A stretch of 64,000 bases of DNA, taken from the NCBI RefSeq assembly GCF_014252955.1, contig NZ_JACMIA010000004.1:1-64000 (forward strand). The letters are read 5' to 3'. Origin of the DNA: Stappia sp. 28M-7 (lineage in GTDB: Bacteria > Pseudomonadota > Alphaproteobacteria > Rhizobiales > Stappiaceae). Shown piece after piece: positions 16,667-24,708 of this stretch (its first letter is position 1; the number at the start of each line of letters is the position of its first letter). The translations under genes were made by a program, and so were the position numbers. The notes beneath the pieces are model-generated. The model did not search any database. It was not told where the DNA came from and worked only from the letters and a program-made list of their open reading frames with translations.

Positions 16667-17266
16667 ATGCTGAAATCGACCAACCCTACCTACACCCCAT
16701 GGGGCAAAGCCGACTATGAAAAGGTCTATGCCGAGGGCATCGTCTTCTACGGCACACCGTCGCATGGCGGCTTCAAGCTCGACCGCGAGCGAAACGCTAA
16801 GGTTCATCCTGCTCTGCGCGAGAGGGACGGATTTTACGAGGAGGATTGCGCCTGGGCGAAAGTCGCCTTTACCTTTCCCGAAGTCTTTTCCGAGAAGGAC
16901 CGCGAAGCGGCGATCCGCACGCTGAAGGAATGGTATCCCGACGAATACAAGACCGTCGCAGGCGTTATCCTTGCCCCCGGCGAATCCCACGTCAAAGACG
17001 ATCGGCTGTTCCTTGAACGCCACGCCAACGACTGGATCGTCATCAGCGCGATAAGGTCGGACCAGCATCCCGGCATGGTCGAGTGCATCGCCACAATAGG
17101 CGGCCGACGCGGGCATTGGGGCAAGCCCGATTCTACTGAGCGGCGCTATCTCGTGCCGGATGCCGAGTATGACCGGCGCGGCAAATTCGGCTTCGTCATC
17201 GATCCCACCCGCCACGCGCTCTATGACGGCCCATCCAGCTTCATCGCACGGAGGGCGGCGTCATGA
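16667..17266 (+). CDS. DUF7007-like ICE protein
   Basis: 199 residues from ATG 16667 with GGAG upstream; longer reading into the hairpin is not supported. The N-terminus (TPWGKADYEKVYAEGIVFYG, then TPSHGGFKLDRERN) is characteristic of a family I recall as DUF7007. No catalytic motif is evident. A central stretch has VAGVILAPGESHV followed by acidic and aromatic residues. Its TGA overlaps the start of the next gene (ATGA), so at least two genes are co-transcribed. The function is unknown and the name is from memory. Confidence 0.75.
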   Translation: MLKSTNPTYTPWGKADYEKVYAEGIVFYGTPSHGGFKLDRERNAKVHPALRERDGFYEEDCAWAKVAFTFPEVFSEKDREAAIRTLKEWYPDEYKTVAGVILAPGESHVKDDRLFLERHANDWIVISAIRSDQHPGMVECIATIGGRRGHWGKPDSTERRYLVPDAEYDRRGKFGFVIDPTRHALYDGPSSFIARRAAS

Positions 17267-17616
17267 AATTCATCGTCACCCTTCAGGCCACGGCCGAAAT
17301 CGAGGAGCGCTGGGAAATTGAAGCCACGAGTACGGAAGAAGCGCAAGCCATCATCGATGATGGCCTGCTCCATGAGCACCGATTCATCCGTGACAAGGTT
17401 CTCGGCGAAGAACGCGACCGCGAGATTCTGTCAATCATCCCGGCGCCCTCGGAAGAAGAACCATGCTGCCAATGCCGGAACTGCAATTGGCATGGGTCAG
17501 TCGATAAGGCCGACCCCGTTCATGATATGTGGTCGCGTGTGCTGCCGGGCGAAATTATGCCGGCGGGCGATTGTCCCGACTGCGGCGCGCTCATTCATCT
17601 GGTTTCGGGAGCCTGA
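17263..17616 (+). CDS. Small zinc-ribbon protein
   Basis: 117 residues. The first 60 form a beta-alpha unit (FIVTLQATAEIEERWEIEA, then STEEAQAIIDDG) resembling DpnD/PcfM-type small domains. The rest has paired cysteines CCQCRNCNW and CPDCG, which should bind one zinc ion. It is coupled to the upstream gene by a 4-nt overlap and separated by 3 nt from the next. Role unknown; a nucleic-acid or protein adaptor is plausible. Confidence 0.7.
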   Translation: MKFIVTLQATAEIEERWEIEATSTEEAQAIIDDGLLHEHRFIRDKVLGEERDREILSIIPAPSEEEPCCQCRNCNWHGSVDKADPVHDMWSRVLPGEIMPAGDCPDCGALIHLVSGA

Positions 17617-17619
17617 CAC

Positions 17620-17838
17620 ATGGCTATTCCCGATCACATCCGCGCCAATTTCGAGACTCTGCTGCGTGCGGCCAGAAACGGCGACCTTGCCTTGATGGAA
17701 TGCACGGATGCGTCCAATGGCATACCGCGTTATGTGCTCGCCGCCGTGCAGCGTGACGATGGCGGCGAATACTTTTTCACGCCGTTCGGCCATCTGGCGG
17801 AGGGGAATCCCTACGTGGCTTCCCACCCGCCAGAGTGA
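17620..17838 (+). CDS. DUF6117-like small protein
   Basis: 72 residues beginning MAIPDHIRANFETLLRAARN, then GDLALMECTDA, followed by a beta-rich PRYVLAAVQRDDGGEYFFTP segment. This resembles short ICE proteins I remember as DUF6117. It has no motif for a specific function. It is the third gene of a compact unit starting at 16667, and the next hairpin leader begins right after it. Confidence 0.7.
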   Translation: MAIPDHIRANFETLLRAARNGDLALMECTDASNGIPRYVLAAVQRDDGGEYFFTPFGHLAEGNPYVASHPPE

Positions 17839-17845
17839 GAGCAGA

Positions 17846-17917
17846 CCGGGATGAGGGCGGGCCGGGAGCAAGCAAGAGAGAGCCTGCCCCGGCATTTTCC
17901 TGAAACCTCAATCCCGG
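17846..17917 (+). promoter_or_regulatory. Leader hairpin before the methylase/helicase gene
   Basis: CCGGGATGAGG (17846-17856) pairs with CCTCAATCCCGG (17906-17917) with a single bulged base. An inner GCCGGG/CCCGGC stem lies within. The Shine-Dalgarno GGAG overlaps the end of the right arm and the ATG is at 17927. Confidence 0.6.
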
Positions 17918-17926
17918 AGCAATCTC

Positions 17927-20900
17927 ATGAATCTGATGACGCCAGCGGCGGCGGTGACGGCCGCCGCACCCATCCGTGCGCCCGAAGAAGAGGCCGCCTG
18001 CATCCTCAAGGCGGCGGAGCGCATTCTCACCGGTCTCGAACGCGGCCTTCTCATCGAGGCCCGCGTCCTGCGGCAAGCGATGGAGGAGGCGTTCGGCGGT
18101 TCGGACGCCGAGGGTTTCTGGACCTGGAAAGCCGCATATGAAGCTTGCGAAGCCGCGCAGGTTCTGTTCCTCCGCAAATATGGTCGCGCCATGCGGGAGA
18201 AGGCGGGCTCGCCCGCCGCGCGGCTCGCCATGCTTTCCCGCATCGCCGGACTTCTTCCCACCCACACCCGTCGCACGCAGGAGTCCGAGGAGTTCCAGCA
18301 GTTCAGCACACCCATGCCGCTTGCCTATGCGGCCAGCATCGCGGCGGGCCTCACCGGCGACGATGCGGTGCTGGAGCCGTCGGCCGGCACGGGGATGCTT
18401 GCCGTATTCGCCGAGATCATGGGTGCGCGGCTGGCGCTCAACGAGATCGCCGATACGCGGGCCGCGCTTCTGCGGCGGCTGTTCCCGGACAGCCCGGTCA
18501 GCACGCATGACGCGGCCAGCATCGATGATCGGCTGGCGGACGATGTCGCTCCGTCGGTTGTTCTCATGAACCCGCCCTTCTCGGCGGCGCTCCACGTGCA
18601 GGGGCGCGTGTCCGACGCGGACTTCCATCACGTGCGCGCGGCGCTGGCGCGGCTGCCCGAGGGCGGTCGCCTGGTCGCCATCACCGGGCACAATTTCCCC
18701 GTCGATAAGCTGAACGGCGCGGTGCGTTTCACCTGCGTCGTGGATGGCTCCGTCTATTACAAGCACGGCACGACCTTCGACACGCGCCTCACCGTCATCG
18801 ACAAGTCGCTTGAATCGGCTTCGTCGCCGGTATTGCCGCGCGCGGAGAACGCCGCCGAATTGCTCGCCCGCCTCATCGAACATGTGCCGCCTCGCTTGGA
18901 GGCGGACGGCGAGATCGGGTTCGGTACAGCGGCGAAGCCCGCTGTTGCGCGCAAGGTCGCGCCAATCGCACGCAGACCGCAGCCCGCCATTTCTGCGGCG
19001 CCCGATGCTGTCGAGCTCTCCTATGAACCCATCGAATGGAAGCCGGCCGAGGGCGCCGACCTGACCGACGCGCTCTACGAGGGCTACGCCCTGCAATCGA
19101 TCCATATCCCGGGCGCCAAGCCGCACCCGACGAAGCTGGTGCAGTCGGCGGCCATGGCCTCGGTGGCGCCGCCGCACCCTTCCTATCGGCCGCATCTTCG
19201 GGTGCATATAATAAAGAGTGGCATCCTGTCCGACGCGCAGCTTGAGAGCGTCATCTATGCCGGCGATGCGCATTCCCGGCATCTCGCGGGATCGTGGACG
19301 GTCGATGAGACCTTCGACAATATCCATGCCGCACCGGAAGGCGCCGAGAATGCCGTGCGCTTCCGCCGCGGCTGGTTCCTGGGCGACGGCACCGGCTGCG
19401 GCAAGGGCCGGCAGGTCGCCGGCATCATCCTCGACAACTGGATCAAGGGCCGCCGCAAGGCGGTGTGGATCTCCAAGTCCGACAAGCTGATCGAGGACGC
19501 GCAGCGCGACTGGTCGGCGCTGGGCATGGAGCAACTGCTCGTCCAGCCCCTGTCGCGCTTCAAGCAGGGCACGCCGGTCCGGCTGTCGGAAGGGGTGCTG
19601 TTCGTGACCTACGCCACCCTGCGCAACGAGCCGCGCCTGCGCCAGGTCATCGACTGGCTGGGAGACGGCTTCGACGGCGTGATCGTTTTCGACGAAGCCC
19701 ATGCCATGGCCAACGCCGCCGGCAGCAAGGGTGAGCGCGGCGAACAACTTCCCTCCCAGCAAGGTCGTGCCGGCCTGCGCCTGCAGCGCGCCTTGCCGGA
19801 CGCTCGCATCGTCTATGTCTCCGCAACCGGCGCCACCGACGTGCGCAACCTCGCCTATGCCGAGCGGCTGGGCTTGTGGGGCGGCGAGGATTTCCCTTTC
19901 GCCAATCGAGCCGAGTTTGTGCAGGCGGTCGAGGCCGGCGGGGTCGCCGCCATGGAGGTGATGAGCCGCGACATGAAGGCCCTCGGCCTCTACACGGCGC
20001 GGTCGCTGTCCTATGAGGGCGTCGAGGTCGAGATCGTCGACCACAATCTCACCCCGGCGCAGGTGGAAACTTACGACGCCTATGCTGAAGCGTTTCAGGT
20101 GATTCACTCCAACCTGAATGCCGCCCTCGAAGCCTCGAACGTCACCGGGGAGCGAAAAACCCTCAACGGCCAGGCGAAGTCCGCCGCCCTGTCGGTGTTC
20201 GAGGGCGCCAAGCAGCGTTTCTTCGCAGCGCTGCTTTCGGGGCTGAAGACCGCCACGCTCATCAAATCCATCGAGGCGGACTTGGAGACGGGCCATGCCG
20301 CAATCGTACAACTGGTTTCGACTGGCGAGGCGATCCTCGATCGCCGTCTGTCCGAGATTCCAGCCGAGGAATGGGCGGACCTGAACGTCGATTTGTCGCC
20401 CCGCGACGTGATCCTCACCTATTTGCAGCATGCCTTCCCGACGCAGCTTTATGAGCCTTATACCGACGAAGACGGCAATCTGCGCTCGCGCCCCGCGTTC
20501 GATGCCGAGGGCAACCCGATCCAGTGCCGCGAGGCCGTCGCCTCCCGTGACCGGATGATCGAGCGTCTCGCCTCGCTCGATCCCGTGCCCGGCGCGCTCG
20601 ACCAGATCATTCAACGCTTCGGGACAGACAAGGTAGCGGAAGTGACGGGACGGTCACGGCGGATCGTGCGCAAGGGCGATCGGCTTTGTGTCGAAAACCG
20701 TCCGCCCTCGGCCAATCTCGCCGAGACGCAAGCCTTCATGGATGACGAGAAGCGCATCCTGGTCTTCTCCGACGCCGGCGGGACGGGCCGCTCCTACCAT
20801 GCCGACCGGGGCGCGAAGAATCAGCGCCTGCGCGTCCATTACCTGCTCGAAGCGGGATGGAAGGCCGACACCGCCATCCAGGGACTCGGCCGCTCCAACC

Positions 20901-22183
20901 GCACCAATCAGGCGCAGCCGCCGCTGTTCCGCCCCATCGCCACGGACGTGAAGGCCGAGAAGCGCTTTCTTTCGACGATTGCCCGCCGCCTCGATACCCT
21001 TGGCGCCATCACGCGCGGGCAGCGCCAGACTGGTGGCCAGGGGCTGTTCCGCGCCGAAGACAATCTCGAAGGCGATCAGGCCCGCGCGGCGCTCAGGCAG
21101 TTCTATTGCTGGCTGGCGCAGGGCGCCATTCAGGGTTGTTCGTTGACGCAGTTCGAGGAGATGACCGGCCTGACGCTGACCTTCGAGGGCGGCAACATGA
21201 AGGAGGATTTGCCGCCGATCACGACGTTCCTCAACCGGCTGTTGGCACTGCCCATCGCCATGCAGAACACGCTGTTTGCGGCGTTCGAGGAGATTTTGAA
21301 CGCCCGCATCGAGGCGGCGATTGCGGCGGGCGTCCATGATGTCGGGCTGGAGACAATCCGTGCCGAAAGCCTGATCGTCACCGACCGGCGCACGGTTTGG
21401 CGGCACGACAGCGGCGCCGAGACGCGGCTGTTTACGATCGAGCGGCGCGATCGCAACCGCCCCATGACGGCGGAAGAGGCGATCACCATCGAAGGCGGGC
21501 GATTGCTCGTCAATGAGCGCTCCGGCCGCGCCGCCGTCAAAACTTCCGCGCCGAGCCTGATGCTCGATGACGGCAGCATGGAACGCCGCGTCCGGCTGTT
21601 GCGCCCCATGCAGCGCAACACGATGAGCGTCGATGACTTCGCCGCCACTCATTGGAAGGAAGCGGAGAGGGAAGAATTTATCGCCGCATGGGAAAAGGAG
21701 ATCGCCGGAATCCCGGAATTCTCGACGAGCACGTTCCATCTCGTCACCGGCCTGCTGCTGCCGATCTGGCGGCGTCTTCCGGAGAGCAACGCCCGCGTTT
21801 ATCGGCTGCAAACCGACGATGGCGAACGCATCATCGGCCGGATGCTGACGCCCATCGAGGTGGAAGCGTTCTGCCGCAATATCGGCATGGACGCGCCGAA
21901 GCTCTCCGCTGGCGACGCCTGGGGTCTGATCAACGAAGGCAAGGTTACGGCCCATCTCGCCGATGGCCTCGTCCTGCGCCGCGCGCGGGTGATGAACGAG
22001 CACCGCATCGAACTCACCGGCTTCACTTCCGGCATGGTCGATGCCCTGAAGGCGCGCGGCTTGTTCGGCGAGATCATCTCGTGGAAGCTGCGGTTGTTCG
22101 TGCCGGTGGGCGAGGCCGGCAAGGCGATTTTCGAGAGCCTCACCGACCGTTGGCCGCTCACCGAAATCGCGGATCGGGGGTGA
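17927..22183 (+). CDS. Strawberry-notch-family protein: N-terminal methylase fused to helicase
   Basis: 1,418 residues. Residues 120-330 are an adenine-methyltransferase-like domain: VLEPSAGTGMLAVFAE (SAM site) and VVLMNPPFS (NPPF, near 214). The strawberry-notch ATPase follows with GDGTGCGKGRQVAG (Walker A, near 486) and VIVFDEAHAMANA (near 588), then the SBNO helicase C domain with DAGGTGRSYHADRGAKNQ and AIQGLGRSNRTNQAQPP (arginine finger region). Such methylase/helicase proteins are a hallmark of alphaproteobacterial ICEs and plasmids. They may modify or remodel element DNA during transfer, perhaps as anti-restriction, but their activity is little characterised. The Toprim gene starts 3 nt after the stop. 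Confidence 0.9.
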   Translation: MNLMTPAAAVTAAAPIRAPEEEAACILKAAERILTGLERGLLIEARVLRQAMEEAFGGSDAEGFWTWKAAYEACEAAQVLFLRKYGRAMREKAGSPAARLAMLSRIAGLLPTHTRRTQESEEFQQFSTPMPLAYAASIAAGLTGDDAVLEPSAGTGMLAVFAEIMGARLALNEIADTRAALLRRLFPDSPVSTHDAASIDDRLADDVAPSVVLMNPPFSAALHVQGRVSDADFHHVRAALARLPEGGRLVAITGHNFPVDKLNGAVRFTCVVDGSVYYKHGTTFDTRLTVIDKSLESASSPVLPRAENAAELLARLIEHVPPRLEADGEIGFGTAAKPAVARKVAPIARRPQPAISAAPDAVELSYEPIEWKPAEGADLTDALYEGYALQSIHIPGAKPHPTKLVQSAAMASVAPPHPSYRPHLRVHIIKSGILSDAQLESVIYAGDAHSRHLAGSWTVDETFDNIHAAPEGAENAVRFRRGWFLGDGTGCGKGRQVAGIILDNWIKGRRKAVWISKSDKLIEDAQRDWSALGMEQLLVQPLSRFKQGTPVRLSEGVLFVTYATLRNEPRLRQVIDWLGDGFDGVIVFDEAHAMANAAGSKGERGEQLPSQQGRAGLRLQRALPDARIVYVSATGATDVRNLAYAERLGLWGGEDFPFANRAEFVQAVEAGGVAAMEVMSRDMKALGLYTARSLSYEGVEVEIVDHNLTPAQVETYDAYAEAFQVIHSNLNAALEASNVTGERKTLNGQAKSAALSVFEGAKQRFFAALLSGLKTATLIKSIEADLETGHAAIVQLVSTGEAILDRRLSEIPAEEWADLNVDLSPRDVILTYLQHAFPTQLYEPYTDEDGNLRSRPAFDAEGNPIQCREAVASRDRMIERLASLDPVPGALDQIIQRFGTDKVAEVTGRSRRIVRKGDRLCVENRPPSANLAETQAFMDDEKRILVFSDAGGTGRSYHADRGAKNQRLRVHYLLEAGWKADTAIQGLGRSNRTNQAQPPLFRPIATDVKAEKRFLSTIARRLDTLGAITRGQRQTGGQGLFRAEDNLEGDQARAALRQFYCWLAQGAIQGCSLTQFEEMTGLTLTFEGGNMKEDLPPITTFLNRLLALPIAMQNTLFAAFEEILNARIEAAIAAGVHDVGLETIRAESLIVTDRRTVWRHDSGAETRLFTIERRDRNRPMTAEEAITIEGGRLLVNERSGRAAVKTSAPSLMLDDGSMERRVRLLRPMQRNTMSVDDFAATHWKEAEREEFIAAWEKEIAGIPEFSTSTFHLVTGLLLPIWRRLPESNARVYRLQTDDGERIIGRMLTPIEVEAFCRNIGMDAPKLSAGDAWGLINEGKVTAHLADGLVLRRARVMNEHRIELTGFTSGMVDALKARGLFGEIISWKLRLFVPVGEAGKAIFESLTDRWPLTEIADRG

Positions 22184-22186
22184 CAT

Positions 22187-23200
22187 ATGTCCCGCGCCGC
22201 CGATCTGGCGCGCCGTCTCGGTGAACAGGCCGAGGCGGTGTGCCGCTATTACCTGCCGAACGGCCGCCGCCAGGGCCGATACTGGATCTGCGGCGATGTC
22301 ATGGGAACTCCGGGGCGGAGTCTTTATGTCCGCCTTTCCGGAGAACGTGCCGGGAAGTTTTGCGATACGGCGACCGGGGAGCATGGCGATCTTCTCGATC
22401 TCATCGCCCTCAATCGCGGCCTCGGCTTCCGCGCCGCGCTCGATGAGGGGCGGGGATTCCTCAGCCTGCCGGTTCTGCCGATCCGCCAGGTAGCCCCGTC
22501 CGCGCCGTCCGGCTCCTCCGAAGCGGCGCGGCGGCTCTTTGCCGCGTCGAAGCCGATCCGGGGCACGCTGGCGGAACGCTATCTCCAAGGCCGCGGCATC
22601 ATTCTGCCTGCGGACGTTGCCGCTCTCCGCTTTCATCCGCGCTGCTTTCATCGCGGGCCGCAAGGCCGCGAGATATGGCCGGCGCTCATCGCCGCCGTCA
22701 CCGATCTCGATGGCGCCATCACCGGTGCGCATCGCACCTGGCTTGATCCTGAGGGCGGCAAGGCGCCTCTCGATCAGCCCCGCCGCGCCATGGGCCATCT
22801 CGCCGGGAACGCGGTCCGGCTCGGCGTTGCGTCCGACGTCCTGACGGCGGCGGAAGGCATCGAAACGGCGCTGGCGCTCAAGGCCGTGATGCCCGCCATG
22901 CCAGTCGTCGCCGCACTCTCCGCCGCCCACCTCGCTGCCCTGATTCTGCCGCTGGCGCTGCGTCGCCTCTATGTCGCGCGCGACAACGACGGGGCCGGGC
23001 GCCTTGCGGTGGAACGATTGCGCGCCCGCGCCAGAGCCGACGATATCGACATCCGCGCCCTCGCCCCGAGGACGGAGGATTTCAACGCCGATCTCCTCAC
23101 CCTCGGCCCGGACCGGCTCACGGCATGGCTCGCCGAGCAGCTCGCCCCGGACGATGTTCAGCGTTTCCTGGTCGCGGATGAGCCGAGGCGATGCGTGTGA
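22187..23200 (+). CDS. Toprim-domain primase-like protein (DUF7146 type)
   Basis: 337 residues. The N-terminal 90 residues (CRYYLPNGRRQGRYWICGDV, then CDTATGEHGDLLDLIA) resemble the zinc-binding or DNA-binding start of plasmid primases. The C-terminal Toprim domain has VLTAAEGIETALALKA (conserved Glu) and LYVARDNDGAGRLAVERL (DxD-type acidic residues near 262). It probably primes DNA synthesis or binds DNA during conjugative replication. It is co-transcribed with the upstream methylase/helicase (3-nt gap), and a long structured region follows. Confidence 0.85.
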   Translation: MSRAADLARRLGEQAEAVCRYYLPNGRRQGRYWICGDVMGTPGRSLYVRLSGERAGKFCDTATGEHGDLLDLIALNRGLGFRAALDEGRGFLSLPVLPIRQVAPSAPSGSSEAARRLFAASKPIRGTLAERYLQGRGIILPADVAALRFHPRCFHRGPQGREIWPALIAAVTDLDGAITGAHRTWLDPEGGKAPLDQPRRAMGHLAGNAVRLGVASDVLTAAEGIETALALKAVMPAMPVVAALSAAHLAALILPLALRRLYVARDNDGAGRLAVERLRARARADDIDIRALAPRTEDFNADLLTLGPDRLTAWLAEQLAPDDVQRFLVADEPRRCV

Positions 23201-23247
23201 AATCCGTCAGCGCCGGACGGGGAAGGGGAGAGCATCGGGACCGCCTT

Positions 23248-23427
23248 CCGGTTCGGCAGGGGCCGCGCCACGGCCTTTCCAAGAGAGGGATCTGCCAGCG
23301 CTGGCCGGCTTTGCAACGGCCTGACGGCCGTCCTCCACTTCGTTGCGGCCCGGCGGGTGCAAAGCCGCCCTTTGGCGCTGGCGGGCGATCCCCGGAAAGG
23401 CCGCGATGGGCGCGGCCTCGGAACCGG
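23248..23427 (+). ncRNA. 180-nt nested-hairpin leader before the DUF2493 gene
   Basis: Five perfect stems are nested in order. CCGGTTC (23248-23254) pairs with GAACCGG (23421-23427). GGCCGCGCC (23261-23269) pairs with GGCGCGGCC (23409-23417). GGCCTTTCC (23272-23280) pairs with GGAAAGGCC (23394-23402). GCCAGCGC (23294-23301) pairs with GCGCTGGC (23375-23382). GGCTTTGCA (23307-23315) pairs with TGCAAAGCC (23358-23366). The apical loop has a small ACGGCC/GGCCGT hairpin and a 21-nt motif repeated at 29066-29086. The SD sequence GGGAG touches the outer stem. The function is unknown: cis-regulatory leader, terminator or separate RNA. Confidence 0.7.
23330..23350 (+). repeat. 21-nt motif, copy 1
   Basis: Reads GTCCTCCACTTCGTT then GCGGCC, in the apical loop of the 180-nt leader. 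A second copy with a single base change (C for G) is at 29066-29086 in the leader region of the DUF736 gene. Confidence 0.6.
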
Positions 23428-23438
23428 GAGACAGACCC

Positions 23439-24380
23439 ATGCTGCACGATCTCTTCACCGACGACGCCTTCGAACCCCTTCACGCGGCATCGCCAACCGC
23501 CCATGTCCTCGACGAAATGGCGCTTCACGGCACCCGTCCCGGCCCGGACGATCCGGAGCGCCTGACGGTGCCCGAAGCCGACCGGGCCGAGCAGGAGATC
23601 GAGAACACCGCAGCCGCCCTCATCGCCCTAATGGCCGACACGGCGCTCGATGACGATCTCGACGACGTCCTCTGGGGCTTCGCCAATCTTTTCCACCGCC
23701 GCCTGGGCTATCTCGACCGCCTCCTCGACGACAACGAGGTGGCGCAGCGCCGTTTGCAGGAGGAGCAGGACGGCTCGGAGGTCAAGTCCGTCGAGCTCGA
23801 GCGCCTGATTGCCCGTGGCGAGGCATTGCTCGAACGCCGCGCCGCCTTCGAGAACCTCCGCGATCTTGCCGCCATCCAGTTCGAATCGGCGACCGGTTCC
23901 GCCTGGCGGCCGCATACCGGCTCGATGACGAACCGCAAGACGATGACGGCGGCCATGATCGACAGCCGCGATTTCATCGCCGCTAAGCGCCGGGCCGAGA
24001 TCGAGCCGCTGCTGCCCGCCGGGCCGCGCATCGCGTTCACCGGCGGCGTCGACTGCAACGACCACATCCGCATCTGGGAGGCCCTCGACAAGGCCCTCGC
24101 GAAGCACCCCGACATGGTGCTCATCCATGGCGGATCGCCGAAAGGCGCCGAGAAGATCGCCGCCTGCTGGGCCGACAATCGCAACGTGCCGCAGATCGTC
24201 TTCAAGCCCGATTGGACCCGCCACCGCAACGCCGCACCCTTCAAGCGCAATGACCGTATGCTCGAAGCGCTCCCAATCGGCGTCATTGCCTTCCCTGGTT
24301 CCGGTATCTCCCAGAACCTCGTCGATAAGGCGCGGAAGATGGGGATCGCCACATGGACCTTCGACAGCGGCGCCACATAG
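23439..24380 (+). CDS. DUF2493 (SLOG superfamily) ICE protein
   Basis: 313 residues from ATG 23439 behind GGGAG. The first 180 residues are charged and helical (VPEADRAEQEIENTAAALI, then LIARGEALLERRAAFENL). The C-terminal half is a Rossmann-like SLOG/DUF2493 domain: PRIAFTGGVDCNDHIRIWEA near 195, LIHGGSPKGAEKIAACWA near 228 and VIAFPGSGISQNLVDKA near 288. SLOG domains bind nucleotide-derived ligands, and this family is common in alphaproteobacterial ICEs. The ligand is unknown. The SIR2-HerA island begins immediately downstream. Confidence 0.88.
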   Translation: MLHDLFTDDAFEPLHAASPTAHVLDEMALHGTRPGPDDPERLTVPEADRAEQEIENTAAALIALMADTALDDDLDDVLWGFANLFHRRLGYLDRLLDDNEVAQRRLQEEQDGSEVKSVELERLIARGEALLERRAAFENLRDLAAIQFESATGSAWRPHTGSMTNRKTMTAAMIDSRDFIAAKRRAEIEPLLPAGPRIAFTGGVDCNDHIRIWEALDKALAKHPDMVLIHGGSPKGAEKIAACWADNRNVPQIVFKPDWTRHRNAAPFKRNDRMLEALPIGVIAFPGSGISQNLVDKARKMGIATWTFDSGAT

Positions 24381-24432
24381 GCGCCGCTCCAAAAGGGAAC
24401 GCGCTGGAATGGCCTGTCGGTCCCCAAATGAC

Positions 24433-24462
24433 GTGACAGTATTGGTGCACTTTGCATATCAT
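24433..24462 (+). promoter_or_regulatory. Sigma-70-like promoter of the SIR2-HerA module
   Basis: A -35 box GTGACA (24433-24438, 5 of 6 to consensus) and a -10 box TATCAT (24457-24462, 5 of 6) are separated by 18 nt. The predicted start near 24470 leaves a short leader before the ATG at 24487. This gives the module its own transcription independent of the ICE genes. Confidence 0.55.
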
Positions 24463-24486
24463 TTATCCGAGCATGGGACGACTGGC

Positions 24487-24696
24487 ATGGCACGGCGGTT
24501 AAGCAGGAAGGCATTTCGGACGACGGTCATCCTGACCGAATCGCAGCACAAGCGAATTCTGGAAATCGCTGAGGCAAACGACGCGTCGATCGCATGGGTG
24601 CTGCGCCAGGCTCTCGACCGTTATTTGGAGACCGAGGGCAAGCCAGCTCGAGGTTCGGACGCGAAGACCTGCCCATCTTCCGGCAGCGATGTGTAA
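24487..24696 (+). CDS. Ribbon-helix-helix protein of the SIR2-HerA module
   Basis: 69 residues from ATG 24487 (MARRLSRKAFRTTVILTESQ). The short beta strand (FRTTVIL) followed by two helices (HKRILEIAEANDASIAWVL, then RQALDRYLET) is a CopG/Arc-type DNA-binding fold. It ends 12 nt before the SIR2 gene, behind the promoter at 24433-24462. It is therefore the likely transcriptional regulator of the defence genes. An antitoxin-like role is possible because no operator has been mapped. Confidence 0.7.
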   Translation: MARRLSRKAFRTTVILTESQHKRILEIAEANDASIAWVLRQALDRYLETEGKPARGSDAKTCPSSGSDV

Positions 24697-24708
24697 GGAG
24701 AGGCAGGT

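Noticed and set aside
17777-22930. Very long minus-strand open frames (945 and 758 codons) opposite the methylase/helicase and Toprim genes
   Set aside because: They mirror the codon pattern of real plus-strand genes with motifs; composition is Arg/Gly/His-rich and no family is recognisable.
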